Shown piece by piece: positions 53,301 to 61,771 of a stretch of 64,000 nucleotides of DNA. The stretch covers positions 1-64,000 of the forward strand of contig JAGQYP010000008.1 of the NCBI GenBank assembly GCA_020436025.1, in the 5' to 3' direction. The notes under the pieces were generated by a model. That model was not told where the DNA came from. It did not search any database and worked only from the letters and a program-made list of their open reading frames with translations. Positions within the stretch are counted from its first letter, which is position 1; each line of letters opens with the position of its first letter. The position numbers were made by a program, and so were the translations under genes. The DNA comes from Crocinitomicaceae bacterium. GTDB lineage: Bacteria > Bacteroidota > Bacteroidia > Flavobacteriales_D > Crocinitomicaceae.

Positions 53301-54085
53301 TATTCTCAGCTTACCCTGTAACTTACAGAACTTATGGTAACAGAGACTTTGGAACTGTAAAAGGGATCACTGTTTCTTATGACTTAAGAAGAACTAAGAA
53401 TATCAGAATGACTGCAAACTATACACTTCAGTTTGCTGATGGTACTGGTTCAAACGCAGGATCAGCTTTGAATCTTGTAAACTCAGGTCAACCAAACTTA
53501 AGAGTAATTTTCCCTCTTGATTACGATAGAAGACACAATTTCAATATCGTATTTGACTACAGATGGGGAGAAGGAAAAGATTACAATGGACCAACAACGA
53601 AAAAAGGTGGTCAACCATTGGCTAACTTTGGATTTAACGTGACTGCTAACTTAGGTTCAGGATCTCCTTATTCTTCTGCTAGATTGCCTTATGCGGCAGC
53701 TTTAATAAGCCCAGGTTCTGCTACTACAAAAGGTTCTGTTAATGGTTCAAGATTGCCATGGAACTACAGACTTGATATTCAGATTGACAAATCGTTTGCT
53801 CTAGGTGGAAAAGAGAAAGCTGATGGGTCTAAAGGAAGAGTGAGCTATCTTCAAATTTATTTGAGATTGACTAACATTTTAGGTACTCGTAACGTGATCG
53901 GTGTTTACAGATATTCTGGAACAGCTGATGATGACGGGTATTTAGCTGCAGCACAATTCCAATCTGCAATTCAAAACCAGTTGGATGAGCAATCTTATAG
54001 AGATTTGTATTCTCTTAAGGTTCAAAATCCATACAATTGGTCAGTGCCAAGAACAATAAGACTAGGATTAAAATTTGATTTTTAA
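50357..54085 (+). CDS. Giant TonB-dependent receptor
   Basis: A 1242-residue outer membrane protein. Signal peptide 1-21 (ending AYVFSQ). Residues about 26-112 are a carboxypeptidase-regulatory-like domain (GTVKGTVKDDSGEPLPFVNV, INGKFIIQGVTPGEYDVEVTF in part). The plug is at about 130-218 (GGVVDNGNGLSVRGSRSEN, YYIDGIKVRGSTNLPKSALQEV in part, NYGDVTGGVISITTRG). The barrel runs to the terminal LGLKFDF, ending in Phe as outer membrane barrels usually do. There is no SusD-like gene next to it. Instead it is followed after 34 bp by a huge T9SS cargo and a PorV-like gene on the same strand. Arg is mostly AGA, which suggests codon use of a highly expressed gene. Confidence 0.93.
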   Translation: MLRKLMLLFVCVLFSGAYVFSQVGAGTVKGTVKDDSGEPLPFVNVGLFQNGVAKGGAPTDINGKFIIQGVTPGEYDVEVTFVGYAPTKMTGVVVNSGKITFLDKLVLHEGEMLDVVEVIEYEVPLINKDGGSSGGTVTREDISKMATRSASGVAATVGGVVDNGNGLSVRGSRSENTYYYIDGIKVRGSTNLPKSALQEVTVITGGLPANYGDVTGGVISITTRGPSSRFFGSVEAVTSGFYFKGKEARGYDGKSIGLDPYAYNLVEGMLSGPMFFKKDSTGKKTRPILGFLLSANYTDQLDPRPVAGGMERIKQDVLDDILANPLRATGTGQGTYYNSFFLNTDDFEKVKYRTNARSRNISAAGKIDVNAGPSINLTFGGSLNYNWAKIHDYTNSLFNFYNFGDQTAFDWRVYGRFSQRFSADKDSKSKIKSAQYSIMVDYSQTNRLFQDDDHEDRFFNYGYVGRFKTYKIPTYAYTGNGYNDSLIHDGFKDTLVEFTPSEVNSAFAAVTSQYYSIYADNPYGNYENLTQINGGNALRNGDAPISVYGIWSNAGTPYNGYGKYQTEQFRVTASGTMNIGDHAFSLGFEYEQRWDRGFESGQSGPISLWTVARQYMNDHIKELDENNATWDFYGTFPRVTYERLNAGYGAQTGSYGGAENSDAQYFFDYNVRNALGLNPFGNDWVDIDDIDPNLFTLDMFSADELFNSGNTFFEYWGYDHTGKRIKTTTDINKYFNDFDDNGNYRRTIGSFQPIYIAGYLMDKFAFDDIIFNVGVRVDVFDANQPVLKDPYLVYTAKTAGEVSQFSDGTDIIHPSSIGSDYVVYVDNVTDPKSIRGYRSGNTWYDADGVEITDPKTIEGPNGIAPWLQDPTAKTPTGDAFEDYKPQINIMPRVAFSFPISDEASFFAHYDILTQRPTTGFRFNPIDYQFMVARNVIINNPNLKPERTVDYEIGFQQVLGKTSSLKISAFYKEMRNQIQLQNVFSAYPVTYRTYGNRDFGTVKGITVSYDLRRTKNIRMTANYTLQFADGTGSNAGSALNLVNSGQPNLRVIFPLDYDRRHNFNIVFDYRWGEGKDYNGPTTKKGGQPLANFGFNVTANLGSGSPYSSARLPYAAALISPGSATTKGSVNGSRLPWNYRLDIQIDKSFALGGKEKADGSKGRVSYLQIYLRLTNILGTRNVIGVYRYSGTADDDGYLAAAQFQSAIQNQLDEQSYRDLYSLKVQNPYNWSVPRTIRLGLKFDF

Positions 54086-54119
54086 TTAAGTAAAATATTT
54101 ACAGGAAAAAACAAAGATT

Positions 54120-57100
54120 ATGAAGGGAGTGATTTTAGTATTAACGTTGGGATGGTTAAGTTCGACTTTCGCATGGAAAAGTTTGACAATTACTGACGAA
54201 GGAGAGGATTACAAAAAGACAAACTGTGTGCCATCTACTTCTAAGTTGACATTATCTTTTAATAATGTTGCATGTTATGTGGAAACTGGAGGGATTATGT
54301 GGACAAACCGTGCAGAAGGTGCTCCAGCTTATGAGGTACCAAAAGATGGTGGTCGTCACGTAATTTATTCAGGATCTCTTTGGATGGGAGGTACGGATGT
54401 AAACGATCAGTTGAGAATTGCGGCTCAGTTATTTAGAGCTGGTGCAAAAAACGACTTCTGGCCTGGTCCGCTTACTATCAATCAAGGAACTGGAAATTAC
54501 GATCCTTCATCACCTGGTGGATCTAACTTGGTTAGAGGATATGGTTCTGCTGTAATTTCACCATCTGAATGTTCTTTATACGATCAATTCTATACTATTA
54601 AAAAGGTAGATGTAGAGACATTTAGAATCTACATGTTATGCCAGTTTGGTGACCCTTCAGTTACTCAGAGTACTTGTGATGCACTTGATTTAAGTAATTC
54701 AGCTTTAGAAACGATTATCAACTGGCCGGCTCACCCATACAATTGGCAAGCTGAGTCACAAGATTATTATTTAGCTCCTTTCTATGATAATCCAGATGCT
54801 CCAGACGGAAACGGTGCGGACGGAAATTATGATCCTTTAGTGGATGGTGATTATCCTTGGTTTGACCTAGAAGGTGATATCGATTGTAGAAATGACAGAA
54901 GAATTACATTGTTTGGGGATGAAACGAACTGGTGGGTATTTAACGACAACGGAAACATCCATACAGAGACAAACGGTGATCCTATTGGAATGGAAATTAG
55001 AGCTCAGGCGTTCGCATTTGCTACGAACGATGAAGTAAATAACATGACATTCTATAACTATGAATTGATTAACAGAGGGACTCAGACATTAGCCAATACT
55101 TACTTTGCTCAGTACGTTGATTCAGACGTTGGAGGTGCATTTGATGATTATGTTGGTTGTGATGTTACAAGAGGACTAGGATTCTGTTATAACGGAGATT
55201 TATTCGACGAAGATTATGGTGGATCTATTGGATATGGGTCTTTCCCTCCTGCCGTAGGTGTGGATTTCTTCGAAGGACCATATATGGATGATGATGGAAA
55301 AGATAATGTTGGTCCTTACATCGACAGTATTACAAGTCAATGGGTGATTCCAAATGTAAACGATGCCCTTGCTGATGATGGTATTGTTTATGACGGAATT
55401 GGAATTGGATATTCTGATGGTGTAGTAGATAACGAAAGATATGGAATGAGAAAGTTTGTATACTATACTAACAACGGTCCAAACTACGCTCAAGATCCAG
55501 ATCAAGCTTCGCGTTTCTACAACTACCTTCAAGGTATTTGGTATGATGGACAAGGAATGGTTTATGGTGGAACTGGACACCCAACAGATGCGACAACTAC
55601 GATCCCAACGGATTATGCATTCCCTGGTGATTCAGATTCATTGTTCTGGGCTACTCAGGGTCTAGATCCAGGATTTGCTTGGTCAGAAGAAACTAATAAC
55701 AACCCAGTTGGAGATAGACGTTTCGTTCAGTCTGCTGGTCCATTTACTCTTTTACCAGGAGCCGTAAACAACATTACTGTTGGGGTGGTTTATGCTAGAG
55801 GTTCGGAGGGAGACTTGAACTCTTCAGTAAGAGCGTTGAAAAAAGCAGATACAAAAGCACAGGCATTGTTTGATAATTGCTTCGAAATTTTGGATCCACC
55901 TGTTGCTCCAATCTTGACTATTAGAGAATTGGAGAATGAGTTGATTCTTTTTATTTCAAACAGACAAGGAACGAATAACTATGTGAATGAGCCAGAGGAT
56001 TATGAAGAAGAGGATGATATCAACATCCCAAGACTTGATGATCAAGGTAATCCATATGATAGATATTATAGATTCCAAGGATACCAAATCTTCCAGATGG
56101 TTGATGCGGATGCTTCGGTGGCAGATTTGGATGATATCGACAAAGCTAGATTAGTAGCTCAAGTAGATATTAAAGATGGTGTTGGTAGATTGATTAACTA
56201 TGATTTCAATGATGAGTTGGGAGTGTCTGAACCAACATTGAAAGTAGATGGAGCAGATGAAGGAATTAGCCATTCATTCTCGATTACAGATGATCAATTT
56301 GCGGCTACTTCTAAAACTTTGGTAAATCACAAAAAGTACTATTATATTGCTGTAGCTTATGCGTACAACAACTATAAGACTTATGATCCCGAAGATCCAT
56401 TGGCTTTAGATGGTCAAAGAAAGCCTTATTTGAGATCCAGATTGAGCTCAACAGGAAATGAAATTTCAACTGTTACAGGTATTCCACATGATCCTTCATT
56501 CGATGGACAAGGAACGTACTACAATTCTTCTTATGGAGATGGTCCGAAAATTACTAGAATGGAAGGTCTAGGAAATGGAGGTCTATGGACAGAATTAGAT
56601 GATGCAACTCATGACGAGATTGTGGCGAATTATACAATTGACAATCCAACTTATAAAGGAGGAGCAGGTCCGTTGGATATTAAAATCGTTGATCCATTGA
56701 ATGTTCAACCAGGAACATATACAGTTGTTTTCGATCAGGCTGCAAATTTAGATACTGCACATTGGATGATCATCAGAGATTATACTGATGCAACTGGTAT
56801 GCAAACCCTTGACACAGTGACTTCTTTGAAAACAATTGAATTGGGAACTGAGCAATTGATTTTGGATTGGGGTATTTCTGTTACAATTGATCAAGTTGAA
56901 TACGACGGAAATTACACCGCACCAATTGATGCTGTAATCGAATTCGAAGATTCATCAAAAATGTGGTTAGCAGGTATTCCTGATAATGACGGACAATATC
57001 CAACGAACTGGATTAGATCTGGAGAATTCCAGCCTGGTTCTGGTACGCCTACAGATTTTTACGATCCATTGTGTTATAATGATTGGGTTGGTAGAGATGA

Positions 57101-58238
57101 CGATAAAACGTATCAAACTTTATTGGGTGGAACAATCGCTCCGTTCAGACTGGTCGGATACGAATGTGAAGCAATGCCTTTTAGAGACAAGAGTCCATTC
57201 TACGATAAAACCGCAATTGATCAAAATAAATTAATCCAATTGAACGGTGTGGATGTTTACATTACTTCAGATAAATCAAAATGGACAAAATGTCCCGTAT
57301 TTGAAATGTGTGATGATGCGAACCAATCCATTGGAGGTGTAGAACCAATGTCGCTTAGAGCTAGTCCATCTATTGATATGGATGATAATCAAATCGGTGG
57401 AACAGGTATGTCTTATTTCCCTGGTTATGCTATTGATGTGAACACTGGAAAAAGATTGAACATGGCCTTCGGTGAAAATTCGGGGTTGTACACTGGTGCG
57501 GATAATGGTAGAGACATGAAATGGAATCCAACTTCAACTTTTGCTAACAGTAATGGGTATCCAATTTTCGGTGGTCAACACCCGATTTATATTTTCAAAG
57601 CTGAAACTAATAATGTAGCATCTACAGATAGTATGCCTTATTACGACGAAGGAAATTATCTTGTAACGCAATTAGATCAGTCACAAGGTGGATTTAATGT
57701 ATTGTTTACAAGAAAGGTGTTTAGATCTTGTATGTGGGTATTATATCCATTCTTAACTCCAGGACAGGAATTTATGTCGAATGATGTAAAGATTTCGGTT
57801 CGTGTAGAGAAGAAATATGAAAAGTATGCGGTTAATGGTGAGAACAATTCCTACCCGATTTATCAGTTTACTTTGGATAATGAGAGAACGATTAGAGATG
57901 ATCAGCAAGCTGTTGCGGATGAATTCTCTAAAATCAATGTTGTTCCGAACCCGTACTATGCTTATTCAGAATACGAAGCAGATCGTTTGGATACAAGAGT
58001 GAAGATTACAAACCTTCCACAAACTTGTACAGTTACGATTTACAATATTCGAGGAAAATTGATTCGTCAATTCAAGAAAGATGATCCACTAACATCTTTG
58101 GATTGGGATATCAAGAACCATACTGGAATTCCTGTGGCAGGAGGTGTTTACCTTATCCACGTAGATATTCCAAATGTTGGAGAGAAAGTACTGAAGTGGT
58201 TTGGTGGATTAAGACAACCAGATTTAGAGAACTTCTAA
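54120..58238 (+). CDS. Very large T9SS-exported surface protein
   Basis: A 1372-residue secreted protein. A signal peptide is present at about 1-18 (MKGVILVLTLGWLSSTFA). The body is rich in Asp, Gly, Asn and Tyr and contains several DGNGADGNYDPLVDGDYP-type stretches that could bind Ca2+. I recognise no catalytic domain. The final about 95 residues (NVVPNPYYAYSEYE, VTIYNIRGKLIRQF, GGVYLIHVDI) are a T9SS type A sorting domain variant, so the protein is exported across the outer membrane and processed. The gene lies 34 bp after the TonB receptor and 28 bp before the PorV-like gene, so the three are likely one operon. It may form a surface complex with the receptor. Confidence 0.9.
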   Translation: MKGVILVLTLGWLSSTFAWKSLTITDEGEDYKKTNCVPSTSKLTLSFNNVACYVETGGIMWTNRAEGAPAYEVPKDGGRHVIYSGSLWMGGTDVNDQLRIAAQLFRAGAKNDFWPGPLTINQGTGNYDPSSPGGSNLVRGYGSAVISPSECSLYDQFYTIKKVDVETFRIYMLCQFGDPSVTQSTCDALDLSNSALETIINWPAHPYNWQAESQDYYLAPFYDNPDAPDGNGADGNYDPLVDGDYPWFDLEGDIDCRNDRRITLFGDETNWWVFNDNGNIHTETNGDPIGMEIRAQAFAFATNDEVNNMTFYNYELINRGTQTLANTYFAQYVDSDVGGAFDDYVGCDVTRGLGFCYNGDLFDEDYGGSIGYGSFPPAVGVDFFEGPYMDDDGKDNVGPYIDSITSQWVIPNVNDALADDGIVYDGIGIGYSDGVVDNERYGMRKFVYYTNNGPNYAQDPDQASRFYNYLQGIWYDGQGMVYGGTGHPTDATTTIPTDYAFPGDSDSLFWATQGLDPGFAWSEETNNNPVGDRRFVQSAGPFTLLPGAVNNITVGVVYARGSEGDLNSSVRALKKADTKAQALFDNCFEILDPPVAPILTIRELENELILFISNRQGTNNYVNEPEDYEEEDDINIPRLDDQGNPYDRYYRFQGYQIFQMVDADASVADLDDIDKARLVAQVDIKDGVGRLINYDFNDELGVSEPTLKVDGADEGISHSFSITDDQFAATSKTLVNHKKYYYIAVAYAYNNYKTYDPEDPLALDGQRKPYLRSRLSSTGNEISTVTGIPHDPSFDGQGTYYNSSYGDGPKITRMEGLGNGGLWTELDDATHDEIVANYTIDNPTYKGGAGPLDIKIVDPLNVQPGTYTVVFDQAANLDTAHWMIIRDYTDATGMQTLDTVTSLKTIELGTEQLILDWGISVTIDQVEYDGNYTAPIDAVIEFEDSSKMWLAGIPDNDGQYPTNWIRSGEFQPGSGTPTDFYDPLCYNDWVGRDDDKTYQTLLGGTIAPFRLVGYECEAMPFRDKSPFYDKTAIDQNKLIQLNGVDVYITSDKSKWTKCPVFEMCDDANQSIGGVEPMSLRASPSIDMDDNQIGGTGMSYFPGYAIDVNTGKRLNMAFGENSGLYTGADNGRDMKWNPTSTFANSNGYPIFGGQHPIYIFKAETNNVASTDSMPYYDEGNYLVTQLDQSQGGFNVLFTRKVFRSCMWVLYPFLTPGQEFMSNDVKISVRVEKKYEKYAVNGENNSYPIYQFTLDNERTIRDDQQAVADEFSKINVVPNPYYAYSEYEADRLDTRVKITNLPQTCTVTIYNIRGKLIRQFKKDDPLTSLDWDIKNHTGIPVAGGVYLIHVDIPNVGEKVLKWFGGLRQPDLENF

Positions 58239-58266
58239 TCCGAATTGTATAAATTGAAATTATTTC

Positions 58267-59352
58267 ATGATGAAAAGAATATATAACTTCATTTTAAAAT
58301 CTTCTCTTGCTGCTGCAGTAGCAATGTCAACGACATATTCCATTGCAGGAAATGAAGATCGTGTTGGATCTGCAGGAGCATCTGAATTGTTAATTAACCC
58401 ATGGGCAAGAAGTTTAGCTTTTGCTGATGCTGGGGTAGCAAGTGTGAGAGGGTTAGAAGCTTCTTATACCAACATTGCTGGATTGGCATTTACAGGTAAA
58501 ACGGAGATTAAATTTAATTCTACTCTTTGGTTAGGAAATTCTGGTGTGAAAATTAATTCAGCTGGGATCGCTCAAAGAATATCCGATGCAGATGTAATTA
58601 CTGTTGGAATGACAGCATTTTCATTCGGTGAAATCGATATTACTCAAGTGGATTTACCAGAAGGAGGAATTGGAACTTTCAAACCAAGTTACATTCAGAT
58701 TAATGTTGGTTATGCAAGAGCATTCTCTAATTCGATTTACGGGGGAATTAACGTGAAGTTAGTTTCTGAATACATTTCTAACGCTTCTGCTATTGGCGTT
58801 GCGATTGATGCGGGTATTCAATATGTAACTGGTGAAAAGGATCAGTTTAAGTTTGGAATTGCTCTTAAGAATATTGGTCCAAAAATGAAATTCAAAGGAG
58901 ATGGTTTTTCTTATCAAGTAAATTATTCCAATACTGGAGTTCTTGCAACACTTGAGCAAAAAGGAGCTGGATTTGAGATGCCTTCTTGTTTGTACATTGG
59001 AGCAGCTTACGATGCCATTTTCAACGAAAGTAATAAGCTAACTGTAGCGGCTGCTTTTCAAGCTAACTCATTTTCTTATGACAACTACAGATTAGGATTG
59101 AACTATGCATTTAGAGCTAAGAAAGTTGGTTTCAATGTTGCTGCTGGTTATGTATTTGAAAAGGGAATTTTCAAAGCTGATAGCAGAGCCAATGCACTTA
59201 CTGGATTTACTGCTGGAGCTTCAATCGATGTTCTTTGGGGTAAAGAAAAAGAAATTAAAGATAAGTCTGGATTCGGAATTGAATATGCGATGAGACTTTC
59301 AAATCCATTTGGGATTGTTCACACATTCGGTGTGACTTTCGACATCAGATAA
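58267..59352 (+). CDS. PorV/PorQ family outer membrane protein
   Basis: A 361-residue protein with a signal peptide (1-27, ending TYSIAG). It begins RVGSAGASELLINPWARSLAFADAGVAS (family pattern AG...L...ARS.A..GA..A), followed by about 14 beta strands and a terminal strand (IVHTFGVTFDIR). This PorV/PorQ type fits the FadL-like barrel. PorV carries T9SS cargo from the SprA translocon to the attachment complex. Its place directly after a giant T9SS cargo gene suggests a dedicated partner rather than the housekeeping PorV, but that is inference. It is followed by a terminator hairpin (59380-59401). Confidence 0.9.
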   Translation: MMKRIYNFILKSSLAAAVAMSTTYSIAGNEDRVGSAGASELLINPWARSLAFADAGVASVRGLEASYTNIAGLAFTGKTEIKFNSTLWLGNSGVKINSAGIAQRISDADVITVGMTAFSFGEIDITQVDLPEGGIGTFKPSYIQINVGYARAFSNSIYGGINVKLVSEYISNASAIGVAIDAGIQYVTGEKDQFKFGIALKNIGPKMKFKGDGFSYQVNYSNTGVLATLEQKGAGFEMPSCLYIGAAYDAIFNESNKLTVAAAFQANSFSYDNYRLGLNYAFRAKKVGFNVAAGYVFEKGIFKADSRANALTGFTAGASIDVLWGKEKEIKDKSGFGIEYAMRLSNPFGIVHTFGVTFDIR

Positions 59353-59364
59353 TTTATATTTTAT

Positions 59365-59372
59365 TATATTTG
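59365..59372 (+). promoter_or_regulatory. Possible greA -7 element upstream of the leader hairpin
   Basis: TATATTTG matches TAnnTTTG. It lies 8 bp before the hairpin at 59380 and 55 bp before the greA ATG. No TTG sits at the expected spacing. Confidence 0.35.
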
Positions 59373-59379
59373 TGTAACG

Positions 59380-59411
59380 AGAGAGCCTTAGCGGGCTCTC
59401 TTTGTTTGTTT
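59380..59411 (+). terminator. Intrinsic terminator after the PorV-like gene
   Basis: AGAGAGCC (59380-59387), a 6-base loop and GGCTCTCT (59394-59401), then TTGTTTGTTT. It ends the upstream three-gene unit. It may also sit in the greA leader if transcription starts just upstream. Confidence 0.8.
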
Positions 59412-59426
59412 AAAATGAACTGAGCT

Positions 59427-59900
59427 ATGTCAGATATTAGATATTACACGAAAGAAGGTTTACAGAAATTAAAGGATGAATTGCATGAAATGAAAGCAGT
59501 TGAACGTCCAAGAATTTCTCAGCAGATTGCAGATGCCCGAGACAAAGGTGATTTGTCAGAAAATGCAGAGTATGATGCTGCCAAAGAGGCCCAGGGGCTA
59601 TTGGAGATGAAAATTGCCAAGATGGAGAATATCGTCGCAAATGCTCGTATTATTGATGAATCTCAGATCGATGATTCTAAAGCTTTAATCCTTTCCACGG
59701 TTAAGATTAAAAACACCAAAAACGGAATGGAAGTGAGTTATACCTTGGTTGCCGAAAGTGAAGCGAATCTAAAAGAGAAAAAAATCTCAGTTGATTCTCC
59801 AATTGGAAAAGGGCTTTTAGGTAAAGAAGTGGGCGACATCGCCATTGTTGAAGCGCCAGGAGGAAAAATGGAATTTGAGATCATTGAAATCACTCGTTAA
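59427..59900 (+). CDS. greA: Transcription elongation factor GreA
   Basis: A 157-residue cytoplasmic factor that rescues stalled RNA polymerase by stimulating transcript cleavage. The N-terminal coiled coil spans about 5-75, with the conserved ARDKGDLSENAEYDAAKE tip segment, whose Asp and Glu residues reach the polymerase active site. The FKBP-like C-terminal domain follows at about 80-157 (SPIGKGLLGKEVGD). Length is normal. The stop codon shares its last A with the start codon of the HIT gene (TAATG), so the two are co-translated. Confidence 0.98.
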   Translation: MSDIRYYTKEGLQKLKDELHEMKAVERPRISQQIADARDKGDLSENAEYDAAKEAQGLLEMKIAKMENIVANARIIDESQIDDSKALILSTVKIKNTKNGMEVSYTLVAESEANLKEKKISVDSPIGKGLLGKEVGDIAIVEAPGGKMEFEIIEITR

Positions 59901-60286
59901 TGGCCACCATTTTCTCTAAGATAATTGAAGGATCTATTCCATGTCATAAGATTGCTGAGAACGATCAATTTCTTGCTTTTTTAGACATTTCTCCACTTCA
60001 GAAAGGACATACTTTAGTTATCCCTAAAAAAGAAGTAGATTTTATTTTTGATTTAGAAGATGATCTTTTAGCTCAGATGATGGTTTTTGCCAAACAAACT
60101 GCACACAAAATAAAGAAAGCATTTCCTTGTGAAAAGATTGGTGTTGCGGTTATTGGATTAGAAGTTCCACATGCACATATTCATTTGATTCCAATCAATA
60201 AAATGGACGACATGAATTTTGCGAATGAGAAATTAGTCCTATCCCAGAAAGAACTTTCGGAAATCGCTTCAAAAATTAGAGATTAG
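59900..60286 (+). CDS. HIT family nucleotide hydrolase
   Basis: A 128-residue cytoplasmic protein of the histidine triad (Hint/Fhit) superfamily. The N-terminus is FSKIIEGSIPCHKIAEND, followed by LDISPLQKGHTLVIPKK. The catalytic triad HAHIHLIP lies at about 97-104 (pattern HxHxHxx). Hint-type members hydrolyse nucleoside phosphoramidates. The first codon overlaps the greA stop. The 3' end overlaps the convergent ruvC gene by 4 bp. Confidence 0.96.
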   Translation: MATIFSKIIEGSIPCHKIAENDQFLAFLDISPLQKGHTLVIPKKEVDFIFDLEDDLLAQMMVFAKQTAHKIKKAFPCEKIGVAVIGLEVPHAHIHLIPINKMDDMNFANEKLVLSQKELSEIASKIRD

Positions 60287-60837
60287 TTCTTTTTACGATC
60301 TGGATTATTCGCGATAAATGCCTTCCAGGATCCCGATTTAGATTTGTTATGTTCACCTACACCTTTCTGAAAGTGATGACAAACTGCTACCGCAAGTCCA
60401 TCGGTTGAGTCCATGTACTCCGGTTCTTCCTTAAAGTTTAAAAGATTCATTAACATGGAAGCTACCTGCTCCTTGCTTGCATTACCGTTTCCTGTAATCG
60501 CTTGTTTTATCTTTCTAGGAGAATATTCCTCAAAAGGCAGATTTCTATTCAAGGCGGCGCCTATTGCAACTCCCTGAGCCCTCCCTAGTTTTAGCATGGA
60601 CTGAACATTTTTACCAAAGAATGGGGCTTCGATAGCCATTTCATCAGGTTTGTACTCTTGTATCAGCGCATCTACCTTTTTCTGAATTCGTAACAATTTA
60701 TCTGCATGATTCGTTAATTTATTGAGTTTAATCACCCCTAAAGTGACCAAACTCATTTTTTTACCCTGGATATGAATAATGCCATAACCCATAATATTGG
60801 TTCCCGGATCAATTCCCAGAATTATCTTATCTTGCAT
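60283..60837 (-). CDS. ruvC: Holliday junction resolvase RuvC
   Basis: A 184-residue endonuclease that cuts Holliday junctions made by RuvAB in recombinational repair. Asp7 in GIDPGTNIMGYGI is the first catalytic acid. The second is Glu in AIEAPFFGKNVQSMLKLGRAQGV. The last pair is in the C-terminal DSTDGLAVAVCHH segment (the family D..DA.A.A..H pattern, with Gly for Ala). The length is typical. It is convergent with the HIT gene (4-bp overlap), and its start is only 13 bp from the start of the divergent membrane protein gene. Confidence 0.97.
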   Translation of the reverse strand: MQDKIILGIDPGTNIMGYGIIHIQGKKMSLVTLGVIKLNKLTNHADKLLRIQKKVDALIQEYKPDEMAIEAPFFGKNVQSMLKLGRAQGVAIGAALNRNLPFEEYSPRKIKQAITGNGNASKEQVASMLMNLLNFKEEPEYMDSTDGLAVAVCHHFQKGVGEHNKSKSGSWKAFIANNPDRKKN

Positions 60838-60850
60838 AGTTCCGACTGTG

Positions 60851-61771
60851 ATGTACTTGTCTAAAGCTACTCAAAATATAATCATTCGCTCTCTTAAGAT
60901 TCTTTTTTTTGTCTTATGCGGGTTCTATGTCATTAATAAAATACGCCTGGAAGGATTTCAGTTTTCTTATTTTTTGAGCCATGCTGATTTTCTTCTTTTT
61001 GGAGCATTGATGCTTCTAAATTGGTATTTGGAATCATTGAAATGGAAGTTTTTAGTAAGAGGCATTGAAGATATCAGTCAAACACAAGCCATAAAAGCTA
61101 CATTAGCCGGAATGTCATTTGGTTTGCTCACTCCCAATCGAATGGGGAATTTTATTGGAAAGATCATTTATTTGCAACCAGGTAATAGATTGGAAGGTAC
61201 ATTATTTGCACTTTATGGAAATTTTAGTCAGATGTTGACCACCTTTTTATTTGGTTCGTTTTGTTTCCTATTCACCTTTGAAAATTACTATTCTCAGACC
61301 AATGTTTTTATGGCTGTATTGCCTTTCGCTTTTAGTTTGGGATTAGCATTTTTATTTCTATTTCCGCAGAAATTAAATTTGAATTTTGCGGAAAGAGTTT
61401 TATCCCAGGAACTTTTTGGAGCATTTAACAGACTAATTCATTTTAAAGGAAAAGAGGTCGTTTTAGGCTATTCAATACTGAGACATTTAGTTTTTACTAT
61501 ACAATATTTAATAGTGCTCTTTTATTCCCCAGTCTTTGAATTTTGGTCTTCATTTATGGCCATTCAGATGATATTCTTCCTAACCACAATCATTCCAGGA
61601 CTAGTATTTGGAAAGATGATGGTGCGTGGTCCAGTAGCCATATTTGTGCTCGGAATCTTAGGCTATTCTACTTCCTTTGCTATTAATGCGATACTCTTCA
61701 TTTGGTTGATCAATATCGCTTTACCATCTTTGGTAGGATCATTTTTGTTTATGATCAAAAAAAGAGGCTAG
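60851..61771 (+). CDS. Flippase-like (LPG synthase TM-type) membrane protein
   Basis: A 306-residue inner membrane protein with about eight hydrophobic helices (for example near 14-30, 40-55, 120-142, 150-170, 215-235, 240-260 and 275-300). The start at 60851 is chosen because an earlier ATG at 60797 lies inside ruvC and adds a poor N-terminus. Motifs AGMSFGLLTPNRMGNFIGK and TTIIPGLVFGKMMVRGPVA fit the UPF0104/lysylphosphatidylglycerol synthase transmembrane family, whose relatives move or modify lipid-linked compounds. The next gene is a glycosyltransferase whose ATG directly follows this stop codon, so the two likely act on the same lipid-linked glycan. The exact substrate is unknown. Confidence 0.82.
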   Translation: MYLSKATQNIIIRSLKILFFVLCGFYVINKIRLEGFQFSYFLSHADFLLFGALMLLNWYLESLKWKFLVRGIEDISQTQAIKATLAGMSFGLLTPNRMGNFIGKIIYLQPGNRLEGTLFALYGNFSQMLTTFLFGSFCFLFTFENYYSQTNVFMAVLPFAFSLGLAFLFLFPQKLNLNFAERVLSQELFGAFNRLIHFKGKEVVLGYSILRHLVFTIQYLIVLFYSPVFEFWSSFMAIQMIFFLTTIIPGLVFGKMMVRGPVAIFVLGILGYSTSFAINAILFIWLINIALPSLVGSFLFMIKKRG

